DNA of 64,000 bases from AC-32 sp963728765 (GCA_963728765.1 CAVSKX010000001.1:186001-250000), one strand, 5' to 3'. Positions 33,895-42,225 are shown, counted from the stretch's first letter. A program made the numbers and translations. Notes: generated by a model from the sequence alone, not told the origin.

Positions 33895-34072
33895 ACCTTG
33901 CAGCCCAGCCATACGCCAGGCTTAGGGGGTGCAAGGGGCGCGCCAGAGACGGCGACATAGGGCCCGGAGGTTGTGGCTGGGCCGCAGAGCCAAGGCCTCC
34001 GGGTCGTCGCCTCTCGAGAAAGGCCCGCAAAAACCATAAGCCCCCGGAGCCGCAGCCGGGGGCTTTTCTTTT
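33895..34072 (+). ncRNA. Candidate ~175-nt structured small RNA
   Basis: Bounded by a strong promoter and an intrinsic terminator with no credible coding frame between. Structure visible by eye: hairpin 1 pairs CCTTGCA (33896 region) with TGCAAGG and encloses an inner GCC/GGC helix; hairpin 2 stacks GGCGAC/GTCGCC, CCCGGAGG/CCTCCGGG and GGCT/AGCC around a 9-nt loop; hairpin 3 is the terminator. It does not match 6S, tmRNA, SRP RNA or common riboswitch consensus motifs that I know. Divergent from the XRE-TPR regulator, convergent with tetR. Confidence 0.6.
34038..34072 (+). terminator. Intrinsic terminator of the candidate sRNA
   Basis: Ten-bp perfect stem AAGCCCCCGG (34038-34047) and CCGGGGGCTT (34056-34065), 8-nt loop, then TTTTC-type T-rich tail to 34072. 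Ends 12 bp before the tetR stop codon on the opposite strand. Confidence 0.85.
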
Positions 34073-34083
34073 CCCTCGCGCCC

Positions 34084-34680
34084 CTAGGCGGCTCCGGTCA
34101 TCCAGGCACGGCGGCTGGCGAAGATGTCTTCCAACTCGTCGCCCACCAGATTGCCGAGGCGACGGTCGATGGTCGTTAGCAGGCCGAGCGAGATGAAGAT
34201 CCAGGCCTCGGCGTCCGGGTCGCGCTCGGCAACGATGCCGCCTGCAGCCTGGGCGCGGCGGATCAGGCCTGCGACGAAGTCGTGCACCTCGCGCACCTGC
34301 GCCCGCAGCGCGCGTCGGATCTCCTGGTCGTCGGCGGCCTGGGTGAGTGCCTGGATCCAGAGGTCGACGAGCACGATCTTCCCGGCGCCGCGCTCCTCGA
34401 GGTACGCCTTGCCGATCGCCTTCAACCAGTTCTGCGGGTCCTCCTCGCCCGCCAGCGCATCGTCCCACAGGGCGCGCACCTGCTCCCAGACGGCGTCGAG
34501 ACAGGCGAGGTAGAGCTCGCGCTTCGAGCTGAAGTGGCGGTAGAGCACCGGCTCGCTGACGCCGACCTCGCGCGCGATCTGCGCCGTGGTCGAACCGTGG
34601 TAGCTGCTCTGCGCGAAGACGCGGCACGCGGTTTCGACGACCGCCTGGCGCCGGGCGGGGCCCGGCAGGCGGGTGCTCAT
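34084..34680 (-). CDS. TetR-family repressor of the adjacent MFS exporter
   Basis: 198 aa. N-terminal HTH: RRQAVVETACRVFAQSSYHGSTTAQIAREVGVSEPVLYRHF is split here as the first helix, the GSTTAQIAREVGVS turn and the PVLYRHFSSKREL recognition segment. The C-terminal ~140 residues are a helical ligand-binding domain. ATG 34680 overlaps the exporter stop (ATGA), so exporter and repressor are co-expressed. Paired operator-like repeats upstream of the exporter (36138-36170) are its probable target. Ligand unknown, likely an exported drug or metabolite. Confidence 0.9.
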   Translation of the reverse strand: MSTRLPGPARRQAVVETACRVFAQSSYHGSTTAQIAREVGVSEPVLYRHFSSKRELYLACLDAVWEQVRALWDDALAGEEDPQNWLKAIGKAYLEERGAGKIVLVDLWIQALTQAADDQEIRRALRAQVREVHDFVAGLIRRAQAAGGIVAERDPDAEAWIFISLGLLTTIDRRLGNLVGDELEDIFASRRAWMTGAA

Positions 34681-36116
34681 GCCGCGACCTCGACGGGCTG
34701 GCTCGCATCGGCGTGGCGGTAGCGGCGAATGAGCACTGCAGCGGCGATCGCTCCGCCGAGGCAGATCAGAGCGCTGATCTTCATCGCAAAGGTCAACCCG
34801 TGGACGAACGCTTCGGGGGGCGTCGCGCCGTCACTCGCCGCGGCCGCAGCCCGGTCGGCGACGATCGCGCCCGTGATCCCGATGCCAAGTGCGACGCCCA
34901 CCTGGCGGAACGTGTTCAGCACGCCCGACGCGACGCCCGCCTTGTCGACGGGAGCGGCGCCCATCGCCGCAGCCGACATCGGGGTCATTACGAACGACAT
35001 CCCGAGGCCGCCGAGGATGAACGCGGGGAGCAGATCCCAGAACGACGAGTGCAGGTTGATCGTCGAGAGCAGCAGGCAGCAGGCAGCGACAACGGTCATC
35101 CCGCCGGCGATGAGCCACCGCGAGCCGACGCGGTCCGACAGCTTCCCGGCGATCGGCGCGAAGATCACGATCATCAACGTCCACGGCAGCAGCGCGGCCC
35201 CGGCCTGGATCGGCGACCAGCCGCGGAAGGTCTGCATGTAGATCGGGAAGAAGACGAAGATCCCGAACATCGCCAGCGTGACGAGAATTGCGGTGAGGTT
35301 GGCGCCGGCGAAGGTGCCGTTCTTGAAGAGCGACAGGTCGAGCATCGGCAGCCGCTGGTGCATCTCGAGGAAGACGAAGCTGCTGAGCGCGACGGCCGCG
35401 ATCACGAAGAGCGCGAGGATCCGCGGCGACGTCCAGCCGTAGTTGTTCGCCTCGATCAGCGCGTAGACGAGCGCGAGCAGGCCAATCCCTGAGGTGAGCA
35501 GGCCCGGCAGGTCGAGCCGCTGCTCGTGTGACGTGTCGCGCGACTCGGGCACGACGAAGATCCCGGCGAGGATTCCGAGGACGCCGATCGGGACGTTCAC
35601 GTAGAAGATCCAGTTCCATGAGATGTGCTCGGTGATCACGCCGCCGAGCAGCGGGCCGATCGCCAAAGCCATCGCGGAGACACCGGCCCAGATGCCGATC
35701 GCAGTCCCGCGCTCGCGGACCGCGAAGGTGGCCGAGATGATCGAGAGCGTCGCCGGCATCATCAGCGCGGCCCCGACGCCCTGCACCGAGCGCGCCGCGA
35801 TTAGCTCCGGAGCGCTTCCGGCCAGGCCGCAGAAGAGCGACGAGAGCGTGAAGATCGCGAGGCCGATGACGAAGATCAGGCGACGGCCGAGCAGGTCACC
35901 GAGCTTGCCGCCGGTGAGCAGCAGCGAGGCGAAGGTCAGGGCGTACGCGGCGACCGTCCACTCGAGCTCGGAGGTGCTTATCCCGAGGTCGGCCTTGATC
36001 GCCGGCAGCGCCACGTTCACGACCGTGTTGTCGAGCATGATCATGAACAGGGCAAAGCACAGCGACCCCAGCGTCCACCACTTCCGGTTCTCCTCGGCGA
36101 AGATCTTCGCTCGCAC
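34677..36116 (-). CDS. MFS transporter, DHA2 (EmrB/QacA) drug-export family
   Basis: 479 aa with 14 predicted helices. The first helix has FALFMIMLDNTVVNVALPAI, the DHA2 motif D1 (LDxTVVNVALP); then LTGGKLGDLLGRR (motif A), ARSVQGVGAALMMPATLSII (motif B), and GPLLGGVITEHISWNWIFYVNVPIG (motif C, in segments). Proton-driven export of amphipathic compounds is the family role. Operon with tetR downstream. Confidence 0.93.
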   Translation of the reverse strand: MRAKIFAEENRKWWTLGSLCFALFMIMLDNTVVNVALPAIKADLGISTSELEWTVAAYALTFASLLLTGGKLGDLLGRRLIFVIGLAIFTLSSLFCGLAGSAPELIAARSVQGVGAALMMPATLSIISATFAVRERGTAIGIWAGVSAMALAIGPLLGGVITEHISWNWIFYVNVPIGVLGILAGIFVVPESRDTSHEQRLDLPGLLTSGIGLLALVYALIEANNYGWTSPRILALFVIAAVALSSFVFLEMHQRLPMLDLSLFKNGTFAGANLTAILVTLAMFGIFVFFPIYMQTFRGWSPIQAGAALLPWTLMIVIFAPIAGKLSDRVGSRWLIAGGMTVVAACCLLLSTINLHSSFWDLLPAFILGGLGMSFVMTPMSAAAMGAAPVDKAGVASGVLNTFRQVGVALGIGITGAIVADRAAAAASDGATPPEAFVHGLTFAMKISALICLGGAIAAAVLIRRYRHADASQPVEVAA

Positions 36117-36137
36117 GTTCCACCCCCGAATCCCGTC

Positions 36138-36170
36138 GGTTAGTTCCCACTAGGTTAGCGAGCACTAGCC
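36138..36170. promoter_or_regulatory. Double TetR-type operator upstream of the MFS gene
   Basis: Two tandem half-overlapping copies of GGTTAG-N5-ACTAG (36138-36153 and 36153-36168); the second extends to GGTTAG-N6-CTAGCC, an imperfect palindrome. Located 22-54 bp before the exporter start and shared with the divergent acyl-CoA synthetase promoter region. Confidence 0.6.
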
Positions 36171-36189
36171 TGAGGCGCCAAAGTTACGC

Positions 36190-38145
36190 TTGCGCGTCGT
36201 GGAGGTGATCTGGACGCCGAGCGATGAGGTGCGCGAGCGCTCGAACGCGCTTCGGCTCGCGCGCAAGCTGGGGTTCGACGACTTCGCCTCCCTCGTCCGG
36301 TTCTCGGCGGAGGAGAGGGAACGTTTCTGGCCGGCCGCAATCGAGGACATGGGCCTCGAGTTCTCGCGACCGTGGGACGCCGTCGTGGACGAGTCGCGGG
36401 GGCCGGAGTGGGCGACCTGGTTCGTCGGTGGACGCCTGAACCTCGCCTGGAGCTGCGTGCATCGGTGGGCCGTCGGGGAGCGGGCGCAGGCGGCCGCGGC
36501 GGTGTGGCAGAGCGAAGAAGGCGAGCGGCGGTTGCTGTCGTACCGCGAGCTGTCGCATGAGGTGACGCGCCTCGCGGAGGCGCTCGCGGCGCTCGGCGTG
36601 CAGGCAGGCGACCGGGTCGCGATCTTCCTGCCGATGTCGCCGGAGGTCGCCGTCGCTTCACACGCGTGCGCGCATCTCGGCGCGGTGCAGGTTCCGATCT
36701 TCTCGGGGTTCGCCGCGCCCGCGGTCGCGGCCCGCCTTCAGCACTCCGAGGCGAAAGTGGTCGTGACAGCGGACGCGTCGCTGCGGCGCGGGCGCGAGGT
36801 GCCGATGAAGGCGCTCGTCGACGAGGCGTTGGCGGTCTCACCGTCGGTCGAGCACGTCGTCGTGTGGCGGCGCCGCGGCACCGGCGCGCCGATGCAGGCC
36901 GGGCGCGACGTCTGGTGGGACGAGGCGGTCGCGGCCGCACCCGGTGAGCTGCCGCCGCTGGAGGTCGACTCGGAGCATCCGTACCTGCTGACGTACACGT
37001 CGGGCACGACCGGCGCGCCGAAGGGCGTCCTGCACGTCCAGGGCGGCTTCCTCGTCTCGATCACGCGAGAGGTCGCCTACCAGGCGGATGCGAAGCCCGA
37101 AGACGTGATCCACTTCGTCACCGACATGGGCTGGATCATGGGCCCTTGGGAGGTGGTCGGCGGGATGGCGCTCGGTTGCACGGTCGTCTTCGCCGAAGGG
37201 GCTCCGGACTGGCCCGCAGCGGATCGTTTGTGGGGCCTCGTCGAGCAGGAGCGCGTCTCGATCCTCGGGCTCTCGCCGACGCTGGTGCGGGCGCTGATCC
37301 CGCACGGCGCCGAGCTGGTGGAGCGGCACGACCTCTCGTCGCTGCGAGTGCTGGTCACGACGGGGGAGCCGTGGAATCCCGAGCCCTACCGCTGGTTGTT
37401 CGAGCACGTCGGCGGTGGCCGCTGCCCGATAATCAACTGCTCGGGCGGGACGGAGGTCGGGGCGTGCTTTCTCTCGCCGACTGTGGCGGCGCCGATCAAG
37501 ACGTGCTCGCTGGGTGGGCCGGCGCTCGGGATGGCGATGGACGTGGTCGACCCGGAGGGTCGGCCGGTGCGCGGCGAGGTGGGCGAGCTCGTCTGCCGGA
37601 GGTCGTTCCCGGGGATGACGCGTGGCTTCTGGGGCGATCCCGAGCGGTATCTCGACACGTACTGGCGGCGGCTCCCCGGGATCTGGGTGCACGGCGACTG
37701 GGCTTCGGTGGACGAGGACGGATACTGGTTCCTGCACGGGCGCTCGGACGACACGCTGAACATCGCGGGCAAGCGGATCGGGCCGGCGGAGCTCGAGTCC
37801 GCGGTCGTCGCGCACCCGGCCGTGGCGGAGGCCGCGGCCGTGGGGGTGCCGCACGAGGTGAAGGGCGAGGTGGCGTGGGTGTTCTGCGCGCTTGTGCCGG
37901 GCGTCGAACCGAGCGAGGAGCTGGCCGCGGAGCTCCGGGCGCTGGCCGCCGGCGACCTCGGAAAGGCGTTCGCGCCGGAGCGCGTGCTGTTCGTCTCGGC
38001 GCTACCGAAGACGCGGAGTGCGAAGATCGTCCGCCGCGCCGTCCGCGCGAAAGCCCTGGGCACGGACCCGGGCGACCTCTCGTCGCTCGAGAACCCTGAG
38101 ACGCTGGACGAAATCGCCGACGCCGCAGGCAGCGCCGGGCCCTAA
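36190..38145 (+). CDS. Acyl-CoA synthetase, acetyl/propionyl-CoA synthetase-like
   Basis: 651 aa from TTG 36190 (GTG 36199 possible). AMP-forming ANL family: TYTSGTTGAPKGVLHVQGG (P-loop), NCSGGTEVGACF, VHGDWASVDEDGYWFLHGRSDD (given in parts: GDWA, DEDGYW, GRSDD), NIAGKRIGPAEL and C-terminal ALPKTRSAKIVRR with the catalytic Lys. The N-terminus has the FWPAAIEDMGLEFSRPW segment of long acetyl-CoA synthetase-like proteins. Substrate could be acetate, propionate or another short acid. Divergent from the MFS exporter. Confidence 0.88.
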   Translation: MRVVEVIWTPSDEVRERSNALRLARKLGFDDFASLVRFSAEERERFWPAAIEDMGLEFSRPWDAVVDESRGPEWATWFVGGRLNLAWSCVHRWAVGERAQAAAAVWQSEEGERRLLSYRELSHEVTRLAEALAALGVQAGDRVAIFLPMSPEVAVASHACAHLGAVQVPIFSGFAAPAVAARLQHSEAKVVVTADASLRRGREVPMKALVDEALAVSPSVEHVVVWRRRGTGAPMQAGRDVWWDEAVAAAPGELPPLEVDSEHPYLLTYTSGTTGAPKGVLHVQGGFLVSITREVAYQADAKPEDVIHFVTDMGWIMGPWEVVGGMALGCTVVFAEGAPDWPAADRLWGLVEQERVSILGLSPTLVRALIPHGAELVERHDLSSLRVLVTTGEPWNPEPYRWLFEHVGGGRCPIINCSGGTEVGACFLSPTVAAPIKTCSLGGPALGMAMDVVDPEGRPVRGEVGELVCRRSFPGMTRGFWGDPERYLDTYWRRLPGIWVHGDWASVDEDGYWFLHGRSDDTLNIAGKRIGPAELESAVVAHPAVAEAAAVGVPHEVKGEVAWVFCALVPGVEPSEELAAELRALAAGDLGKAFAPERVLFVSALPKTRSAKIVRRAVRAKALGTDPGDLSSLENPETLDEIADAAGSAGP

Positions 38146-38150
38146 CCCGA

Positions 38151-38208
38151 CGTGGCCGTTCCGGCCACGCCCAGGGACTGTCCCTGGCCGTGGCTCGAAG
38201 AGCCACGG
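38151..38208. repeat. Cluster of three consecutive palindromes beside RAYT
   Basis: CGTGGCCG-TTC-CGGCCACG (38151-38169), CCAGGGAC-T-GTCCCTGG (38171-38187) and CCGTGGCTC-GAA-GAGCCACGG (38188-38208) follow each other without gaps larger than 1 nt, 75 bp upstream of the transposase ATG. This is the layout of REP clusters recognised by TnpA-REP proteins. Confidence 0.75.
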
Positions 38209-38282
38209 CTCAGGTGTGCCAAGAGTGTGTCGAGTTGTCCCGAGCGGCTGAACCGCGCCGCCCGTGGGCTACGTTGGCCCGC

Positions 38283-38741
38283 ATGCCGCGGCTTCCGCGT
38301 TCCCATCTCCCCGAGCGTGCGACCTTCCATGTCACCGCGCGCGGCGTGGACCGCCAGGCGATCTCCCGTGACGATGACGACCGCCGCCTCTTCCTCGTGC
38401 TCCTCGCGCGCGTGACGCGGCGCACGGACTGGGACTGCCACGCGTTCTGCCTCATGCCGAACCACCACCACCTGATCGTGGAGACGCACCAAGACCTGCT
38501 CTCCGTCGGGCTGCGCTACCTGAACGGGCGCTACGCCCAGGCCTTCAACCAGCGGCACGGCCGCATCGGCCACCTGTTCGGCGACCGCTACGCCGCCTTC
38601 GTGATCACGGATGCCGACCACCTGCGCACAGCGACCGAGTACGTCGTCCAGAACCCGGTCCGAGCGGGCCTCTGCCGCCAAGCCGACGACTGGCCGTGGA
38701 GCGGCGCGCGACGACTATTCTCCCGCCGTGGCGCAGGATGA
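38283..38741 (+). mobile_element. REP-associated tyrosine transposase (RAYT, IS200-like Y1 family)
   Basis: 152 aa from ATG 38283. HUH-endonuclease motif in CLMPNHHHLIVET (histidines 61-63) and the family segment LRYLNGRYAQAFNQRHGRIGHLFGDRY with candidate nucleophile Tyr (Y79 or Y84), then EYVVQNPVRAGL near the end. Such single-copy, domesticated enzymes nick single-stranded REP hairpins. Not flanked by IS ends; three palindromes lie just upstream. The last 14 bp overlap the SDR gene start. Confidence 0.88.
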
Positions 38742-39495
38742 CCTGACCGGCCAGGTTGCGCTCGTCACCGGCGGCGGCCGCGGGATCGGCGCGGGCATCG
38801 CCCGCGAGCTTGCCGACGCGGGCGCCCGCGTCGCAGTCGCCGCCCGCACACGCGCCCAGGTCGACGAGGTCGCCCGAGAGATCGGCGGATTGGCCCTCCA
38901 GGTCAACGTCAGCGACCGTGTCGACGTCGAGCGGATGGTCGCCGAGACCGAGCGCGAGCTCGGGCCGATCCAGGTCCTCGTAGCGAACGCCGGCGTCGGC
39001 GGGCCGGAAGGGCTGACATGGGAGGTCGAGCCGGACGCCTGGTGGCAGGTCTTCGAGGTGAACGTGCTCGGCGTCCACCTCTGCTGCCGAACCGTCATCC
39101 CCGGCATGCTCGAGCGCGGCGACGGCCGGATCGTGATCACGGGAAGCGGCGCCGCATACCTCCCGGGCGCACGCAGCACCGTCTACCCGGCGAGCAAGGC
39201 AGCGGTCTGGCGCTACGGCGAGACCCTGGCGAACGAGCTCGAAGGGCGCCTCCCGGTCTTCATCATCAGTCCCGGCCTCGTCCGCACGGAGCTGACCGCG
39301 GGGAACTTCACGGAGGACGCACCGTGGACGCCGCCAGAGCTCGCCCCGCAGCTCGTCCACGTCCTCGCCTCAGGACGGGCCGACGCGCTCGCCGGCCGCT
39401 ACCTCCACGCCGAGCACGACGACGTCGAGAATCTGATCCGCCGCGCCGACGAGCTCCGCGAGAACGACCTGAACACGATTCGCCTGCGGCGTTGA
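38728..39495 (+). CDS. Short-chain dehydrogenase/reductase
   Basis: 255 aa from GTG 38728. Classical SDR: TGGGRGIGAGIA cofactor loop, NAGVGG after strand 4, catalytic Ser in ITGSGAAYLPGA, and YPASKAAVWRY holding the Tyr/Lys pair. SPGLVRTELT follows as usual. The N-terminal pattern (AARTRAQV after strand 2) favours NADP(H). Substrate unknown. Overlaps the RAYT gene at the 5' end and the lipoprotein hydrolase at the 3' end (TTGA). Confidence 0.9.
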   Translation: MAQDDLTGQVALVTGGGRGIGAGIARELADAGARVAVAARTRAQVDEVAREIGGLALQVNVSDRVDVERMVAETERELGPIQVLVANAGVGGPEGLTWEVEPDAWWQVFEVNVLGVHLCCRTVIPGMLERGDGRIVITGSGAAYLPGARSTVYPASKAAVWRYGETLANELEGRLPVFIISPGLVRTELTAGNFTEDAPWTPPELAPQLVHVLASGRADALAGRYLHAEHDDVENLIRRADELRENDLNTIRLRR

Positions 39496-40289
39496 GGGGC
39501 GCGGCCGCCGCGTTGCTCTTCCTCGTCGTCGCGCTCGTCAGCGGCTGTGGGAGGACGACGAGAGCTCTGGATGCGAACGGAAGCAGCCTGCCTCCACTCG
39601 GCCGCCGCTGCGGCGCCGCCGCTGCCGGAGTGAAGGCGAAGGTCGGCTGGTTCCGGGCGACGGACGGCGTTCTCCTGGACGCCGCGTCGCTCGGCGACGC
39701 CAAGACCGGGATCGTCCTCGCACACGAGTCGCCGGCCGACCTCTGCGGCTGGCTCCCCTACGCGAAGGTTCTGAGCGCCGCAGGCTTCCGGGTGCTCGCG
39801 TTCGACCACCGCCACTTCGGGCTCTCGCAGTCGCCGATCGCCGCCGCCAAGTGCGGGCGCTTCTCGAAAGACCTCGCCGGCGCCGTGACGGAGCTCGTGC
39901 ACGAGGGCGCCGGCAAGGTCTTCCTGATGGGCGCCTCCTTCGGCGGCATCACGAGCATGGTCGCCGGCTCGCGGCTCGGCTCGAAGGTGGCGGGCGTGAT
40001 CAGTGTCTCGGGCGAGGAGCAGCTCGCAAACCGCTGCGGCCCCGCCGCCGAGCTCGACGCGCTCGATGCCGTCCCCACGCTGCGCGCGCCGTTCCTGATC
40101 ATCGGCTCGCGCGAGGATGGCTTCCTCCCGCCCTCCGACGCGCGGGCACTCCTGCGGCGGGCCGGATCCCCGCACAAGAGGCTCGTCCTCTTCCCGGGTG
40201 GTGACCACGGCTGGGACATCCTCGACATCGCTCCCTACCGTGCCCGTGCAAACACGGTCGTCCAGGCCTTCCTGCGACGCTACGAGTAG
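39492..40289 (+). CDS. Alpha/beta-hydrolase lipoprotein
   Basis: 265 aa from TTG 39492 (TTGA overlap). Signal segment AAALLFLVVALVSGCG ends in a lipobox (lipidated C18). Hydrolase core: GIVLAHESPADLCGW, FRVLAFDHRHFGLSQ, nucleophile elbow GASFGG, IIGSREDGFLPP with the acid, and FPGGDHGWDIL with catalytic His. Dienelactone hydrolase/serine aminopeptidase-like; anchored outside the membrane. Substrate unknown. Confidence 0.87.
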   Translation: MRGAAAALLFLVVALVSGCGRTTRALDANGSSLPPLGRRCGAAAAGVKAKVGWFRATDGVLLDAASLGDAKTGIVLAHESPADLCGWLPYAKVLSAAGFRVLAFDHRHFGLSQSPIAAAKCGRFSKDLAGAVTELVHEGAGKVFLMGASFGGITSMVAGSRLGSKVAGVISVSGEEQLANRCGPAAELDALDAVPTLRAPFLIIGSREDGFLPPSDARALLRRAGSPHKRLVLFPGGDHGWDILDIAPYRARANTVVQAFLRRYE

Positions 40290-40313
40290 GTTTTCGACTG
40301 ATAGTCTAAAACC
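40289..40313 (+). promoter_or_regulatory. 25-bp palindromic operator before nadE
   Basis: GGTTTTCGACT (40289-40299), centre GAT, AGTCTAAAACC (40303-40313): 10 of 11 positions symmetrical. It ends 5 bp before the nadE ATG and overlaps the previous stop codon, so bound protein would block nadE initiation. A NAD-biosynthesis repressor is the obvious candidate, but its identity is unknown. Confidence 0.6.
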
Positions 40314-40318
40314 ACAAG

Positions 40319-42094
40319 ATGCGAATCGCGCTCGCGCAGATCAACACCACCGTCGGCGACCTCGACGGAAACCGCGCGCGGATCCTCGAGGCGATCGACG
40401 AGGCCCGCAGCGCCGAGGCCGACCTCGTCCTCCTCCCCGAGCTCGCCGTCACGGGGTATCCGCCCGAGGACCTGCTGCTGCGCCCGGGGTTCGTGCGCGC
40501 GGCGCGCGAGTCGCTGGACGAGATCGCCCGAGCCACGCAGGACGTCGTCGCGCTCGTCGGCTTCCCCCACCTCGACCGAGACCTATACAACGCCTGCGCC
40601 GTCTGCTCGGGCGGCGAGGTCAAGGCGATCTACCGCAAGCGGTTCCTGCCGAACTACGGCGTCTTCGACGAGGATCGGTACTTCGCGCCCGCGCGCGACT
40701 GCCTGCTGCTCGAGCTCGGCGGCACGCTGATCGGGCCGACCATCTGCGAGGACATGTGGCAGCCGGGCCCGCCGGCCACCGACCTGGCGCTGGCGGGGGC
40801 GCAGCTGCTGACCAACATCTCCGCCTCGCCCTTCCACGTCTGCCGCGACCGCGAGCGGCGAGAGATGTTCGCCACCCGCGCGCGCGACAACTCGTGCTTT
40901 GTCGCCTTCTGCAACGCCGTCGGCGGCCAGGACGAGCTGATCTTCGACGGCAACTCGCTCGTGCACGACGAGGAGGGCAACGTGCTCGCCCGCGGGCCGA
41001 GCTTCGAGGAGGCGCTGCTGGTGATCGACATCGACCCGGCCGACGCGGTCGGCCGCCGCCTCCGCGACGTGCGGCGGCGCGCCCTCGCGCGAGAGCGCGG
41101 CGAGACACCGGACGCTCCCGTGATCCCGCTCGGCCCGGCCCGCGAGCACGGCGAGCACGCTGTGCCCCAGCTCGCCCCCGAGCTCCCCGAGCTCGAGCAG
41201 ATGCGGCTCGCGCTCGAGCTCGGCCTGCGCGACTACGTCCAGAAGAACGGCTTTCGCGAGATCGTGATCGGCGTCTCGGGCGGGATCGACTCCGCGCTCA
41301 CCGCGGCACTCGCGGTCGAGGCACTCGGGCCCGAGCGCGTCCACTGCGTCTCGATGCCGTCGCGGTATTCGTCCGAGGAGACGCGCCGCGACGCCCGCCT
41401 GCTCGCCGAGCAGCTCGCAACCGATTTCCGCGAGCTACCGATCACGGACGTCGTCGGAGCCTTCGACACGACGCTCGCCGAGAGCTTCGCCGGGCTCGAG
41501 CCCGACCTCGCCGAGGAGAACATCCAGGCGCGGATCCGCGGCGTCCTCCTGATGGCGCTTTCGAACAAGTTCGGCTGGCTCGTCGTCGCGACCGGGAACA
41601 AGTCGGAGCTCTCCGTCGGCTACGCGACGCTCTACGGCGACATGGCCGGCGGCTTCGCCCTGCTCAAAGACGTCTTCAAGACCGACGTCTTCCGGCTCGC
41701 GCGCTACCTGAACGAACGCCGCAAGGCCGGCCACGCCGGCAAAGCAGTCGCGGCCTCGTCAGCGGCATCGCAAGCGACGCCTCAGCGTGAAGTGATCCCC
41801 CAGACCATCATCGACCGCGCGCCGAGCGCAGAACTGCGCGACAACCAGCTCGACCAGGACTCGCTGCCGCCGTACGAGGCGCTCGACCGAGTGCTCGAGG
41901 CATACGTCGAGCAGGACCGCTCGCGCGAGGAGCTCTCACAGGACGGCTTCGACCCCGACGTCGTCGAGCGCGCGCTCGCGTTGATCGACCGCGCCGAGTA
42001 CAAGCGCAGACAGGCACCTCCGGGCGTTCGCCTGACTCCGAAAGCGTTCGGCCGCGATCGCCGCACCCCCATCACGAACCGCTGGCGCGGGTGA
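40319..42094 (+). CDS. nadE: Glutamine-dependent NAD+ synthetase
   Basis: 591 aa. N-terminal glutaminase (nitrilase) domain: LLPELAVTGYPPEDLL (Glu), IYRKRFLPNYGVFDE (Lys), GPTICEDMWQPG (Cys). C-terminal synthetase domain: GVSGGIDSALTAALA (ATP P-loop), VSMPSRYSSEETR, ATGNKSELSVGYATLYGDMAGG, IPQTIIDRAPSAEL. Amidates nicotinate adenine dinucleotide with glutamine nitrogen. Residues 468-489 are an extra Lys/Ala/Ser-rich insertion between YLNER and REVIPQ (DNA 41720-41785). No Shine-Dalgarno precedes ATG 40319. Confidence 0.94.
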   Translation: MRIALAQINTTVGDLDGNRARILEAIDEARSAEADLVLLPELAVTGYPPEDLLLRPGFVRAARESLDEIARATQDVVALVGFPHLDRDLYNACAVCSGGEVKAIYRKRFLPNYGVFDEDRYFAPARDCLLLELGGTLIGPTICEDMWQPGPPATDLALAGAQLLTNISASPFHVCRDRERREMFATRARDNSCFVAFCNAVGGQDELIFDGNSLVHDEEGNVLARGPSFEEALLVIDIDPADAVGRRLRDVRRRALARERGETPDAPVIPLGPAREHGEHAVPQLAPELPELEQMRLALELGLRDYVQKNGFREIVIGVSGGIDSALTAALAVEALGPERVHCVSMPSRYSSEETRRDARLLAEQLATDFRELPITDVVGAFDTTLAESFAGLEPDLAEENIQARIRGVLLMALSNKFGWLVVATGNKSELSVGYATLYGDMAGGFALLKDVFKTDVFRLARYLNERRKAGHAGKAVAASSAASQATPQREVIPQTIIDRAPSAELRDNQLDQDSLPPYEALDRVLEAYVEQDRSREELSQDGFDPDVVERALALIDRAEYKRRQAPPGVRLTPKAFGRDRRTPITNRWRG

Positions 42095-42123
42095 CGCTGC
42101 GCGCCCCCGCGGCGCGCTTGCTT

Positions 42124-42150
42124 CACGGGGGAAACCCGGTTTCCCCCGTG
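42124..42150. repeat. Dispersed palindrome, GGGGGAAAC class
   Basis: CACGGGGGAAAC (42124-42135), CCG loop, GTTTCCCCCGTG (42139-42150): 12-bp perfect stem. The core matches the hairpin inside the proC-pgl tandem repeat 28 kb away. Located 30 bp after nadE, in a 430-bp stretch that otherwise holds GC-rich inverted repeats and decayed coding sequence. Confidence 0.8.
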
Positions 42151-42225
42151 AGCCCCCTCGTCAGGTTGACGCGCTTCCCGCGCAATTAAGGCTCCGGCGG
42201 GCGAAGTCCGCCTCCGCCGACGGAG

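Noticed and set aside
33895..34072. Identification of the candidate RNA as 6S RNA, tmRNA or a riboswitch
   Set aside because: The 5' and 3' ends do not pair as in 6S, length is too short for tmRNA, and no gene follows in the same direction as required for a riboswitch.
38283..38741. Calling a complete insertion sequence around the Y1 transposase
   Set aside because: No terminal boundaries or duplicate copy seen; palindromes and single gene suit a domesticated RAYT better.
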